A DNA stretch of 64,000 bases from Lateolabrax maculatus (lineage: Eukaryota; Chordata; Actinopteri; Acropomatiformes; Lateolabracidae), in assembly GCA_031216445.1 (NCBI GenBank), contig CM062214.1:26958501-27022500 (forward strand). Direction: 5' to 3'. This document shows, piece after piece, positions 39,760 to 52,146 of the stretch. The notes under the pieces were generated by a model. That model saw nothing but the letters and a program-made list of their open reading frames with translations. It did no database searches and was not told the DNA's origin. The position numbers were made by a program, and so were the translations under genes. Numbering within the stretch: position 1 is the first letter of the stretch; each line of letters opens with the position of its first letter.

Positions 39760-40258
39760 ACGCTGAAGTTTAGAGGTCAGTGAAAAACAACTACACATGG
39801 TTGTGCAGCATTAGATGAGTTTTTGGGCGGGAATAAGCTGCAAACACAACATTGATGTACTGTATTATCGCCTTATAAAGATGTTTATAAGGTGTTTTAG
39901 TTCACTTTCTGTCTCCACAAACAGTGGCTCTATATCAACTAAATGCTCCACTATGTTCACCAGCTAGTCACTAACGTTATCTGCCTGCTGTTTGGTACTT
40001 GGCAGGCTCAGTGGGTTTACCGGAGCAGAAAACAGCTGCCTGCTGTGTCTAGAAACAGCGTTGCTGAGAGCAGTGGGGCTGAATCAGACAGTCGAGTTGC
40101 AGGCCATCAAACCAAAACAATGAGCTGAAAGACATTAAGACGCTCTGCAGAGTTCAGTGATAATGATTTTTCATGATGATCAACCCCTTTCACAACACAC
40201 ACACACATTCATTTGATCTATGTCAATATAAAAATATTGGTTAGTGCATCTTTAAATA
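39760..40258. repeat. probable dispersed repeat
   Basis: Segments such as AAATGCTCCACTATGTTCAC, ACAATGAGCTGAAAGACATT, CTCTGCAGAGTTCAGTGATA, then a CA run and ATTGGTTAGTGCATCTTTAA, resemble a multi-copy non-coding sequence known from percomorph genomes. Boundaries are approximate. No terminal repeats were identified. Confidence 0.45.
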
Positions 40259-42651
40259 CTTGGACATTGTTAAGTTAATTGGTAAATGTTCACCCAGAAG
40301 TGTTAACTTTTTGAACTTGTGAGGATTTTGTTGATGACTTACCTTTGCTTAGATTGTCACGCTCCTATTACATCGCTAATGATCTCTGTTTCCATATGCC
40401 GTGGTGCCAGCTGGGTAAAAAGCAGCCATCTGTGTTGTTGTGTCTCAGCAGGTTTTTGGGTCCTGCTCTGTTTGCATACAGTATGTGCTCTGTGTCCACA
40501 GCTCCCACCACAGATGTTACTGTGTGTGTGCAATAACAATAGATACTTTATGTGCCGTACTTGACCTTTTACAACAGAGCACCAGACAACTATCTTCTCT
40601 TAAGTTTCATCTGTAACATTTGCTTTTCTTTGGGGCTTTGTATTAAGACTTATATAAAGATCTCTAAGGCTGCATTGTACTGGGAAAAAATAGTTGTGGT
40701 TCTTTCAGAGTGGGGATTTTTATGTATTCTTTGCAGACAAATCGTGGGGATTTGAAAAAAAATTGCAAACTCTCATAAATATTGAGGGGATGAGTTTAAT
40801 TTCTGATAATTTTTTCGAGAGTCCTTGGAATAACTGTTGATTGCATCCAGTGCGATATTGATGCTGAAACGACATATTTTTCATGTCTCTACCATGCCAA
40901 GGACCAAAAAAACACTTCCATGTAGTAAGCAGCAAACGTTGGCTGGCAGCAAGACTCCCCCTCACAACCAGGAAGTGTGTGAAATCTTATTTTGAATATA
41001 TATTTTTTTTAATGAGACCCGTCAGGCTCGATTTCACACACATGCACCAACTCAAAATGGTTTGGGGCTGGCTGTAGGAAGCGAGGAGGATGAAATGCTT
41101 GTTCAGGCAAAGGCGGAGGTACTGTACCTTTTGTGAGCTGCTGTACAAAGCGTACATACAGCAGGCTCTCTCTTTCAAAGCTCCTGACCCACGGGCAGCT
41201 GCTCGCCTTCGTCCCCTGTGCATTTCACCTGGAAGCGTCAGTGGCGTAGGATGGCATTAGCTCTCTGCCTCTGCCTTCTCCAGTATCCGTTTGCTTCTGC
41301 TGCCGTCGGTTTGTGTTGCACTTGGCAGTTCAGAGCGGGGGGGTGTTGTGTTCAGTGTAATTGGATGATGCGGTGTTGCCTTCCAAGCTCTTGATGCCAG
41401 CAGTCATTTCTTGGCCCACACCTCTCGTCACCTTCCTCAGAGCGAAAGGAGAAATGATTTCACATTGCGAAAATGAAAGCTGCAGGTCCGTCCATAACCG
41501 GTTGCAAGAAAATACTGTAAACAACGATGGAACGATCGGGGATTTGTAATTATTTTTGTTGGGATTTCTGTTATAACTTTTTTGGTAGCTACCAGCAAGC
41601 TTCCTGGATGGGGGTCTCCTCTCGTGTGACCCCTTCCTAAAATTTCTGATATGTCTTGCAGGAGTTAAGCCTGCTTTACAGTTTTGCACGATGTAGGTCA
41701 GGCCCACACAGCTGTTCTTCCACCACTACTGCTGTATGTAATTTCTGGACTCTCTGCACACTTTACTGTCAAGTTTTGAGACACAAGTGATGCCAACTTC
41801 ACTCGTGAAGTTAATCTTTGATATAAAGCTGAAACTCATTAAGGAGTACAATGATTTTATTATCTCTTTCACCTTCCCTTATTGAGTTTTTTCTCCATCA
41901 AAGTCTGTCACTTTTTGGAATGAAATCCCTGATTCTGCGTAACACAAAAAGACAGCTGCGATTATTTTCCAAACTGGAGCCAGATTTTTGGATTAGCGGA
42001 GCCATTCTCCAGAGAGCAAAGTTAGCAGGCAGAGAAACAGACAAAGCCATGGTTAAATCATTAGTGAAGTAAGCCTGTCCCCCATTACCGTCAGCCTAAC
42101 ACAGTCCAGCACCACCATGGGAAAAGGACGAGAATTTCTACACTCACAGAAATACTGTTTCTTCTTATTGGTGGTAATTGGGAACTGTTATCAAATCTGC
42201 TCCCCCCCCCCCTTCGAGTCGAGCACTGTAGCAGAAACAGGCGATTGTTCTTCGAAGAAAGTGGGACGAGTTTCTCCTGCAGCTTCAGTTTTGTCTTGGG
42301 GCTGTTTCTGTCTTTTGTAGCTTCCTATGTATTCTGCCTATATATTCTGTTTCTCATGGCTGTGCTCCAGAAAGACTAATTAAGGCGTGGAAGGCTAGTG
42401 TTGAATGCAGAAGAAGAGTAATAGCTTTTTGTTTGTACTACATCTTTACGAGCTCTTTGTCTTTTTACTGTATATATTAAAATAAGGAAATACTGCAAAT
42501 AAGGTTAGGGTTATGATTAAAGATATGTCTGTATTTGAATTATCATTTGCTTAACAGGGACCAACAGGGAGAAGCAGCATGTAACGTATAAAGGACGTCT
42601 AGCCAGAGCACATTTCCAGCCTCTGCTCCTGGTTAGGCTTTTAAGACCAGG
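40259..42651. other. intron-like DNA, no recognised gene
   Basis: A moderately CpG-containing patch at 41330-41560 includes GTAATTATTTTTG. An 11-C run lies at about 42204. Otherwise it has nothing recognisable. Confidence 0.5.
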
Positions 42652-43075
42652 TTAAAGGGCCGTCCACACCAAGAAGTATAACTATAAAGATAACCATGAC
42701 CATAACAATGTGAGTATCCACACTGATGAGCGATGAAGAGCGGCACCAACCAGCTGTGTCGGCAGCTTAGGGAAATGCATATTGATGGATATTGATGACC
42801 TGTTACTGTTGCACGCTCCTCAATTAGGACCAAACGAACCTCAGAGACGCCAGTTTGGTAGTATGTCTCAGGTAAAACTATGTTTTTTATTGTATGTCAT
42901 TTGCAGCAAAATATTGTATATTATATAAAAGCGTTTAGTAAGGTGACTCGAATGTGACGCCTTGTAAGTTTGGATGGATTTTGATTTTTTTTTTTTGTTT
43001 TCCACACGAATTTTAAAACAATATATTTATAATTATCTTTATAGTTTTCATTTGTGCTGTTGTCTGCCCTTAAAA
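42652..43075. mobile_element. putative MITE with degenerate terminal inverted repeats
   Basis: The left end (42652-42694) begins TTAAAGGGCCGTCCACACC and includes ACTATAAAGATAA. The right end (43033-43075) contains TTATCTTTATAGT and ends TGTCTGCCCTTAAAA. The two pair as imperfect inverted repeats of about 42 nt, with perfect ACTATAAAGATAA/TTATCTTTATAGT cores. The roughly 420-bp length and lack of coding capacity fit a non-autonomous DNA transposon. No clear target-site duplication was seen, so the superfamily is unassigned. Confidence 0.55.
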
Positions 43076-46065
43076 CAGCTAAACGAATAAACAAAAAAAA
43101 AAAACAGACTCCAGATGAAAAAAAACAAAACACTCGAGTACCCTGTTTCCACGGGGACGAGGGGATTGAAGCAGGGAGGATGTTAGTCAGGGAGGAGAAA
43201 ACCTTCACGAGCTCCCGACAGTCATCACCATCCAGCCCCTGGCTAATCACTGTGTCAGTTTTACACCGCAGCGTGGAGAGAGTGAGAGTGAATGAGCGTA
43301 TGTGTGCGTGTGAAAGAGAAAGTATGTGTGTGTTGGTGTGTGTGTGGTAATGTGGGTGAGAGACAAAAAAAGAGAGAAAACTGTGAGGGAGCGAAAAAAC
43401 TCTCATGATGACATGCTTGTTATTTATAGCGCTACAGCCGGATCGTGCATGAATATAAACCCGCTACAGTGCCGCAGTTGTGTGCAAGTAATCCAAGGTT
43501 TGCATGTTTCAGTTTCTTTGCACTCCTCCTTTTTTCCCATAACCTGCACATTAACACAGCCGTGACTGAACATGTTTCTAATGTCTTTTTCTGCCTTTCC
43601 AGCCTCGTGTTTCATGCACTAAGTTATTAAACATGCCCAAAGAAGAGTGGCTCATGTTTGACCAAGCTTAAAACGCCTGTGGGTTTCACACTGAGCAGAC
43701 TCCAGATATGTCTTACCACCCTCCTCCTGACTGTTTTCTTTGTGGTTTGTGTTAAAGGCTTCTTTTTTGTGTGCTCTCAATAGTTCAGCTACCACTGGGG
43801 ATTTTTAGAGTAGTGTTTCGAAGGAGGGGGAAAAAATTTGCACATGACTTTGGACAGTTGAGACGTTTTTCTTCTACGCAAACGTCTTTCCACAAGCGAA
43901 AAAAGTCCAGAAAGTCCAAGTCTGTAATCTGCAATGATATCAGGTTGCACATTTTTACCTGGGACACTGTGAACACTGAGGCAGCACGCACTTTGATTTT
44001 CCTGGAATACAAGGAACATTTTGTTCCTCCTCAGAATTTATGTGATCAGGTAGAAGTTATGCACATATAAATTTGTGTTAGCAGTCGGGAAGCTCTACTG
44101 TACAAAAGCTGCAGTGTATTTATTTTAAATTGGAACATGTTCAGTGACATCAGTTGTTAGTTTACATAAATATCCAATCAGTATATATATTGAATAGAGG
44201 ATTGGATGTAGTCCACCTGGCAAGTAGAAATATCTCTTTAATTGGCCCTTAAAGTCACTACCAGGCCTGTAGAGATACAGTAGTGTTATATTCATGTTTA
44301 ACAACGCTGCTGAGCAGTAACACTAGTGTAACAAGGTTAACAATCGTTCTTTTAGGAGTGGAGCTGCAGTATGTATGTATGTATATGTATTGTATTACAT
44401 ACAGCATATTGGAATACAGTTACAGTGCAGTATACCCTGCGGCTGAGCACCATATACTGTATTATACATTTGTATTTATATAACCAGTCCCTGCTGGAAC
44501 TCAGTCTTTCCTCAAGCATCCTTTTGTCTTTTCTATGTACTTTAAAGTTTTATAAAAAATGTTACTTTTAGCACCTTTAAAAAAAACTGTTAAATTTGAT
44601 ACATATTCTTAGCAAAGGCGTTAAGAACAGCTTTACTAACATTACATAATTAATTTCACTTTGAGTATCACATTTTCCAAATGGCTGATATTTATCTTTG
44701 GAATGAAACTCTGTATTTGCGTGTCTTTGGAGTCTTTTGTGTGTGTGTGTGTCCATAAATCAGCGTGTTGTTTGTGTGTATAATGCACTCCCACACATCT
44801 GGCCGTGTCCGCTCTGCCACTTTGCTGGTGTTTGTCCGGTGGTCTCCCCAGAGACCTGCACTGGCTCTTTCCCAGGACCGACTGCAACAACTCTCCCAGA
44901 GCTTGCACAACACCAAACACTGCGCTGGAATGTGGCTGCTCTCTTTTTTCTCTTCTCTTTCTCTAGTTTTGCTCTCCCTCACCCGCCCTCTCCCTGTGCC
45001 TTTCTCACTTCAACACCTGAATCTTGTCCTTCTCCCCCCAGTCAACTCAGTTGGTGCTTTCAACCATGCCTGCCTACAAGAGTGTAATTGCAAACAGATC
45101 AAATGATACTGCAGTTACAATCCATAAATTCACATTTTAACCCATCTTCTTTGCATGAACTATGTTCAGAAACTGCCTATTGAGCCTCCAGGCTGCAGAG
45201 AAGTAGATAACCTCAGAAGATTTAACTCAGTGGGTCTTACTGAAAGCCTTCACCTTGACCGAGAGATGTCAGATAAAAGATTCTTATTCACTTATCTTAA
45301 AGGTTAAAAATAGATGAGACGTCCTATGTTCCACATACACGCGTTCCTACTCCCACAGGTGTGTTTTGATCACAAATTCTTACCTTTTGGGATACAAGTG
45401 GAAACTTGTTATTTACAGCTAACATAAGAAAAAAATAATCAAGTAATGTACAGCAGGTTGTTGACCATGAATATCAAGAGCTTAAAGTTGAGGTCCCCAC
45501 CGGCTGTACGGAAACTAAACTGCATCCTACCATCCTGCGGGGTTGTTAAACAACTGAGACTGACAGTTGAACTGCCAAGGGGCTAATGACCGAACCTTAC
45601 CACTGCACTGAGGACATTGTTTTGACAGAATCGTATGGTTTTGCATCAGCTGCTCCAAGTCAAATCTGTCAGTGAATCAGCTATTGGAGGTGAGCTTATA
45701 ATGAGGTCGTTGGGTTGTCACATTACTCATACGCTGTCTGTCGACACTACTATTAAAAGGGCTTGTACAGTCCATGTTTTTTTGTGTGTTTACTCTGGGA
45801 AGGCTTGAGGGTTTAAGGAACTAAAGAGGAGGCCTAGTTAATGTAGCGGCTAAAATTTGGGCTCAGATTGCAGGCGACTGAATTCACCCACCGCGCTGTA
45901 TCCTTAAGGTTTCACTTGGCAGTGAAAATACTAGTAATGAAGCAAAGAGGAGTTTTGACTCATATACAGTCAAATACACAGCCCTCCACTTCATCACAAA
46001 AGAAAGAACTCTTGTGGTGATTGGCTGCAAGCAAAACTATACAAATAGTTGTTTTCTTCTAGATC
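43076..46065. other. intron-like DNA, no recognised gene
   Basis: An A-rich run lies just after the putative MITE, and a TATG/TATA-rich low-complexity patch at about 44370-44400. A pyrimidine-rich patch at 44940-45040 lacks a convincing donor downstream. No gene was recognised. Confidence 0.5.
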
Positions 46066-46163
46066 TGGGTACAAAAAGGATTGAATACAGGTATCGTTTG
46101 AATGGACTGGGTTATGTCACTCGATACCTCAAAGATATCGAGTACCGATACCCAGCCCTAGCC
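46066..46163 (-). repeat. dispersed repeat fragment with GGGTATCGGTACTCGATA motif
   Basis: On the minus strand it reads CTAGGGCTGGGTATCGGTAC, then TCGATATCTTTGAGGTATCG. This is the characteristic end of a widespread fish repeat. It is short and non-coding, and its superfamily is not determined here. Confidence 0.6.
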
Positions 46164-47265
46164 AAGAACACATCTTAGTACTTCAGTTCACCTCGATGAT
46201 GTATTCAGTGCTTATTAGACACTGTCTGTTATTCTGTCATTTTGCAAAGGCTTTGTGACTGTCCAGTGCACTTAATTTACCTACAGTAAAAGTCTCAAAG
46301 CCTCCGTGTGCACACCTACAAAACAGCAACACACATATGAACATGCACAAAGACTGCTATACACACTGAAACACACACAAGCCTTCAGCCCTTCATTGAT
46401 ACACAGACAGACAGACATAGAGCCAGCCGTCTAACCACTTAGTACATCACAGTGGATTCAGTCCATTACACTCAGTCCATCTTGTGTTTCATTAATATGG
46501 ATGAGCCCTTGATGCAGCATGAACACTGTAAAGGCCAATCCAAAATGAAAACCCTTTCTCAAGAATTTTAAGTCCATTTTATGTGTCATTGTGTGGCACA
46601 AATGCTTTTTCATATCATCAGCAGTCCCCAAATATTACAGTGTAGTAATATTTAAGGAAATTCCAGAGAACTGTTTTCTACACTACTAAGAATTTTACAA
46701 ATACAAACCTGTATGGGGATTTATACTCACCACCCGTAGTTAACTATGGTAAGATTGTTACCACAATGACTATATGGACAACTGGCTGTGACAGAGCTGA
46801 GATGCCCTCTGTGCCTCCTCTCACCTCCTTCTTCTCGTCTGGCTTCCTCGTTGGTCTGTGTGCTGTCGGCACACTGTCTTGTTTGGATTGTGAAAGTAAC
46901 TCTCGGGGGAAATCCTGTATATTACATACCGTGTCACTCACTTCTACTCATTTGTTGGTGCATAACTCTCACACACAGTGAAGTCTGCTGTAGGAGCTCT
47001 GTTTTTCTTAGCTGCGTCTGAGTTGTGTGTGTCCACTTTTTCCTCTGCAGATCACATAAACTTTAATGGTACAGTATGATTTACACATCTGTATGTAACC
47101 AAATTAGTGAACTCGAGACACATTAATCACTTCAGCAGATACATCTTAATTACAAACTGGCTGCTTGTAATGTTGGCCATTTATCTGCTCCATGGAACTT
47201 ACTGGATCTTTTATTCCACTGGCCTTGGTTCAATCAATACTTGTGAATATGGGCGTCTCTCTCAG

Positions 47266-47352
47266 ATCCAAAACAAGCCCCAGTGACTCTAATTAGGCAT
47301 GCCACCCTGGAGCTCCTCCATTTGCTATGAGCTACAGGCTGATATTTGCACA
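47266..47352 (+). other. weak candidate non-coding exon
   Basis: The acceptor GGCGTCTCTCTCAG ends at 47265, and CACA|GTAAGT provides a donor at 47353. The 87-nt segment has no recognised content. It is on the peak1 strand and could be an optional 5' UTR exon. Confidence 0.25.
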
Positions 47353-48820
47353 GTAAGTGTTTGTTGCAGCTATTACAGCCAAAAGATATCCTGGACTTTA
47401 TAGCTGACTCGCAACACTGAGGATCGGCCTCCTCCACTTGTCGTTATATCCCAGACTTGAGTACTGCTCTTGTCTGTTTTAGTTACATGGCTCACATGCA
47501 TTTCTGTGCCCCTCTCAGCCTTCATTATGTCTGTCTCCATAAAGAAAACGTGACTAAACAGAGAGGACTTTTCACTTTCATTTTAATGAGTGTTTTTCGG
47601 TCCATTGAACCTGCACTTCACTCGTAAATGAGCGAACACATTTAATGTCGGCTGAACAGTTGATTTTGCTCAAAACAGAAGTTCAACTGAGCAGCTAATG
47701 AGAGTTATACTTGCAGAAAAGCTCCTTGAAACTGGAGTGACGTACGGCCGAATCACTTTGGCACGATCTCTTGGTGGACAGAAGAAATTTGGTAGAAATT
47801 GGGAATTATGTGGAACAAGTCAGCTGTGACACGAAGTCGCTTCGCTCCTGACTTTCAAAAGCTGGTTGGCATGTGCCAACACTCATGTACACACACACAC
47901 ACACACTCAAACACGCACTAGCACATTTCATTCCACATTACTTGTCCTGTACTGCATTGTAATTTATTTTCAACCAAAGACCGTTTATGCTAAAAGAGAC
48001 TTGTTACGCACGACTGAGTGAGGAGATTAGTCAGTGGCAGCACTAACTGTACTTTAAGGTGGCATTGCTTAAATAGCAGGGTGGAGATGTTTGAAGGTCA
48101 TCACTTTAAATCCCTGGATGAGCTGAGAAAATCTGAGGAAAGGAGATGGAAAATGCAGCCCGCACTTCATCTACTGCTGTCAGCGTGTCCTTCACCAAAG
48201 TTCTGAACTGCTGCTCAGAGCCGATAGTTGTGCTGGCTGTTTATGGTATCCCTTGCAATGACCAGGTGAAATGATTTATAGTGCATTGATATGGGATTTG
48301 CAGTGCACATAGGCGGACATAAAACCTGTGTTACTCTGTTGCAGAAAATCCGGGATCGGTGTATATGTCAGACATTACGTAACGAGGAATTGCAGTAAAG
48401 AAAGATATGTTTGAGGTGAATTAGAGTGTCTCCATTACAAAGTTAGGGGAAAAGACAACTTTACCTTATCAAAAATATTTGTTTACATTTCTCTCTTTTG
48501 ATAATAGTATTAGAATCAAAAATCCAGTATTGGTGGGGCTATAGTACAAATATATATAATATACAGTAAAACCATGGATATTATGCATACCAAAGCATTA
48601 AAACACGACTGCCTAATCAATAACAGCAATGCAGTGTGTGATTCTTTGCCCATTTTGCTTCTATCCCAGAGAACATCTTAAAAGCTTTTAATATAACACT
48701 GTCAGAATAAATGATGGTGGCTTTTGTGGAACTTGTGATGGCAGACACTGGCTTACTGTTGCCTTAACAAACAAACAGAGTACACCGCTTCCTTCCACTG
48801 CCCGGCGTCTCTCTCTGCAG

Positions 48821-49085
48821 TACCATTCCTATTACATATCTACTCTGCTCTTGTCTATCCCACTGCCACGGCTGTCTTATCATTCAAGCCCTCTGCCATA
48901 AAGCAGCAGAAAATCCCATATCCCTTCTCCTCATGGCCTCAGCTTTCAGCCTCACTTATTCCACTATTATGTACCAGGCTCAGCGAGCTCCCATTCCCTC
49001 TCTGCGAACGTGCTCTGGGTGGGAAATGAGCGTCCTCAGCATACTGACGTTTCCCAGGGGAGGAAGATCGCCTCTCTGTGGAGAG
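48821..49085 (+). other. weak candidate non-coding exon
   Basis: The acceptor-like CGTCTCTCTCTGCAG ends at 48820, and GAGAG|GTGAGT gives a donor at 49086. Alternative acceptors inside (for example TGTACCAG at about 48980) would shorten it. The segment is richer in G+C than its flanks. No product was recognised. Confidence 0.22.
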
Positions 49086-49741
49086 GTGAGTGTGGTAGAA
49101 TCTGATTTGAAATCTCACCGTGAGCTTTGTGTCTGGTTTGAGATTCTTCACTTCTTTACATCTCAATCTCTCCATCTTCACTTCTTGTCAGTGGCCACCG
49201 TTTTCTTTTTTTGTCGTCTATTCTGTCCATGTTTCACAGTCCACCCCCCCATCCCCCCCCATTGTGTCACTCAGCACCTCATATTAAGTCTTCTACTTAT
49301 GCTGAATGGCTTGTTCTCTGTGCAAATGTTGTCCAAAACTATGTGAAGTGCACCTTTACATTTGTGTAGGTGACAGCTTCATGTCTTTTGTTGTCAGCCA
49401 CTCAGTGTTTTGCCCATAAATCTGCTAATCTTCTCTCTGAGGTTGGCTGAGGTAGAAACGTTCCGATCCAAATTTCGATGAGATTTTACACTAAATGTGA
49501 AAATGTGCCATAGGAACAGACTTATCATGAACGTCCACTGAAGCTTCCTTAAATGAATACATGAAACAAACACAAATGCCTTATTTCTCTCGTGTTTTCT
49601 ACATTGTTTTTCACCGTTCGAGGTTTGACTCGTGCTCTTACACAACAGTGTAATGGCACCTGACTGGAAAACTAGCGCCACCAACTGTTTTTCTTGATGA
49701 ACCGTTTGAATTTTCTTTTGATGATTTTCTCAAAATTCGTG

Positions 49742-50081
49742 CTACATTTGGATGGAAACCTAGCTGATGTCAGGACGACTGCCATGGAGCTGTGCCAGTA
49801 GCTGTTGCTTTTATCAACTGAATTTTAAGCTGAAACCTGGCAGCAGAATAAGAAGGCTTTGGCTCTACGAGTCTGTCCTTCTCTTTAGTGCAAAGCTGTT
49901 GTCCAAACAAGAGCACTGCTGCTTTCTAGGTGTACAACTAAAATGTGAGACTGCTGTATGTTGGCATAAAAAACAAACACTATGTGGGAGCACCACACTG
50001 CTGTGGTGTCACTGAATCACAAAAGGTTGCCGAGCTACTTCTTTGCTGATTTTCAGAAAATCTACATTTGGATGGAAACCT
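49742..50081 (+). repeat. 20-bp direct repeats 320 bp apart
   Basis: CTACATTTGGATGGAAACCT occurs at 49742-49761 and again at 50062-50081, each followed by (A/G)GCTG and preceded by a similar GATTTTC-containing flank. Two adjacent copies of one repeat family, or a tandem duplication that has diverged, would explain this. Confidence 0.7.
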
Positions 50082-51595
50082 GGCTGCTGTCTCCTGCAGT
50101 CACACACACTGACACACACCTAGAGACACCATTATCGATTCACCTCCTCTCCATCTAGCCAGTCAAACAGCCAGACGCTGGTCTGCCTGAGTCAGGATCA
50201 ATTTAAAGTGGAATCGGGGATAGAGATGAGGTTGGAGTAGTGGTGCTCTTCGCTGGCTGAAATGTACTGGCTGCTAAACGCACAGTGACATCCTGGCAGT
50301 CTGTGACAGGTCCCAGATTCTTCATCTCCCTCTCAGACTGAGTATTTCTCCGGCACATCAATTCACTGAGCTATAACTGACGGGGGGACGCGATGGGGGG
50401 GGGGGGCCTCAGGTGTGTAGGATGAATGAAAGAGATGAAAGGATGTTATAAGTATGGGAAATCAAAAACTTCCCTCTGTAACACTGACAAGTAAAGCCAC
50501 TTGATGTTGCCTTTATTTAAAATAGAATTAAGTAAGTAATAAGTATGTATTCAGGGAGAAACCCATTCTAAATAGTCAGTAAGCACATATATTTGACTCC
50601 AGTGTTATTGGGTGCCGGTTCAGTTAAAAGACCATATTGGGGAGAAAAGACTTTTGAGGATTTGCAGTTTTTTTCTTTGCTTTTTGGCTGTTTGGGGGTG
50701 AATGAAGAAGAAGTCACACCGAGGTCTTTCTCATCTGTTCTCCTATTGCACAGTGATTGCATTCACCTGCTAAGATCCGGGGCCGGTTCACTGCATACTA
50801 AACTGATTTTCTCAACCTATTTCTTTTTCATTTTTAAAAAGTCACACACACACAGGGAAATGTTTTATGCATAAGTCTCACTATGGTAGCTTTTAGTAAA
50901 TAAAGTTCTGTCCCACCACTCGCTCCTCAGAAGTTATTCTTATCTCAGTACAAGTCTGGGTCTCACTTGGCAGTCCCTCGGGGCTTGTGTCTCGGTGGTA
51001 GTGGCACCGGGCAGCAGGTGTTGTGTAATATCTCGCCTGGCACTAAACCAGACAGTGTTTGCTGCTCTCAAATCAGGAGCAGATGGTCACAGATCGAGGG
51101 GCCAATACTGCATCTCATCCGACCGGCTAACTCTGCACCAGCAAACGCAGTCATGGAAACCAGCTCTGGACCTCACCATCAAATGTGATTGTCGTTGTTT
51201 TTAACCAGGCAAAGCTTTGTCGGTTTGTGTGGCTGGTTTGTTGTTTTCATATTTTTGTCATTGAGAGAATACCACAAGGGGCACCACTGGATTTTCAGCA
51301 TTTTAGAGGGAGTGTGGGATTGACTTGTGCTTGTAGACTGGAATCTGTGCGTGCATGTTTAGTGTTGTGCACGCTCAGTTGCCTTCATACAGCTGGGAGA
51401 TTTCTTTATATCTTCCTGTGGCCTACCCACAAATCAGAATCTCTGACAGCACAGATGGGAACACTCACTTGCACTGAAAACACAGATGAAAAAAGCTTTG
51501 TAGGGTGGACAAAACAATGAAATAACCAGTTGAAGGTTTTTACATATGGTGTTATTAAATCCTGAGGTGGAAGGATTATTGGATTGACACAACAT
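50082..51595. other. intron-like DNA, no recognised gene
   Basis: Contains the G-rich tract at 50381. Otherwise it is unique-looking sequence. Confidence 0.5.
50381..50406 (+). repeat. G-rich tract
   Basis: A run of six G, then GACGCGAT, then twelve G. It has slippage and G-quadruplex potential on the + strand. No function was assigned. Confidence 0.85.
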
Positions 51596-51840
51596 TCATC
51601 TATTTTGATAAGTGATCAGTTTTTAAGTTCAATTGTGTAGTGTATGACAAGTATATTGAATGTTTTTTGGTTTTAGACTGTAAAACAAGCAATCTGATAT
51701 GTCACTTTGGACTCTGCAATGATGAGGGGAATTTTTCATATTTTTTGACACTTTATCTACAAAATAATCATTTGATTTTATTAAAAAAAAGAAATGGGCA
51801 GATTAATCGATTGTGGAAATAATCATTAGTTGCAGCCATG
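51596..51840. repeat. dispersed repeat (ATTAATCGAT / TTAGTTGCAGCC type)
   Basis: TTCATCTATTTTGATAAGTG, then GGTTTTAGACTGT and AAACAAGCAATCTGATATGT, CACTTTGGACTCTGCAATGA and TTTTTTGACACTTTATCTAC, ending GCAGATTAATCGATTGTGG and AATCATTAGTTGCAGCC. This is the layout of a very common non-autonomous element of teleosts. The copy is shortened and diverged. Confidence 0.7.
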
Positions 51841-52002
51841 ATTAAATCACAAATCCCTTAATATGAGCAAATCTCAACCGAGGGAAGTCTGCTAATTAAC
51901 AAATTGGTATGTGTGCGCTTGAGCAGGTGCATCAGACACATTAACTGCAAATTTAAGCAAAAGTGGCAGTGGGAACGCTTCCAAAAATAGTTCCAATTTA
52001 CG

Positions 52003-52146
52003 GGTGGACTAGACTGCATTTATATAATGCTTTTATCCAAGCCCTTCACAATTTGCCTCTTATTCACCCAATCCAACACACACTCACACACACCGATGGC
52101 AGGAAGCTACCTGGCGCGGTGCTGGCCTAACTATCGGGAGCAGTGG
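52003..52146. repeat. dispersed repeat fragment
   Basis: TGCATTTATATAATGCTTTT, then CCAAGCCCTTCACAATTTGC, ATTCACCCAATCCAACACAC, and GGCAGGAAGCTACCTGGCG, GGTGCTGGCCTAACTATCGG. This follows, in order, a common fish repeat that normally reads TATATAGCGCTTTTC and CAAAGCGCTTTACA. Non-coding. Confidence 0.6.

Larger units (their letters stand above)
46164..49741. other. intron-like DNA with two weak exon candidates
   Basis: It includes a short CA run at about 47890-47906 and two possible splice pairs listed separately. No coding content was recognised. Confidence 0.5.

Noticed and set aside
42921..43406. 161-codon minus-strand frame.
   Set aside because: Overlaps the putative MITE and A/T- and CA-rich low-complexity sequence. 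His/Ser/Phe-rich with no domain.
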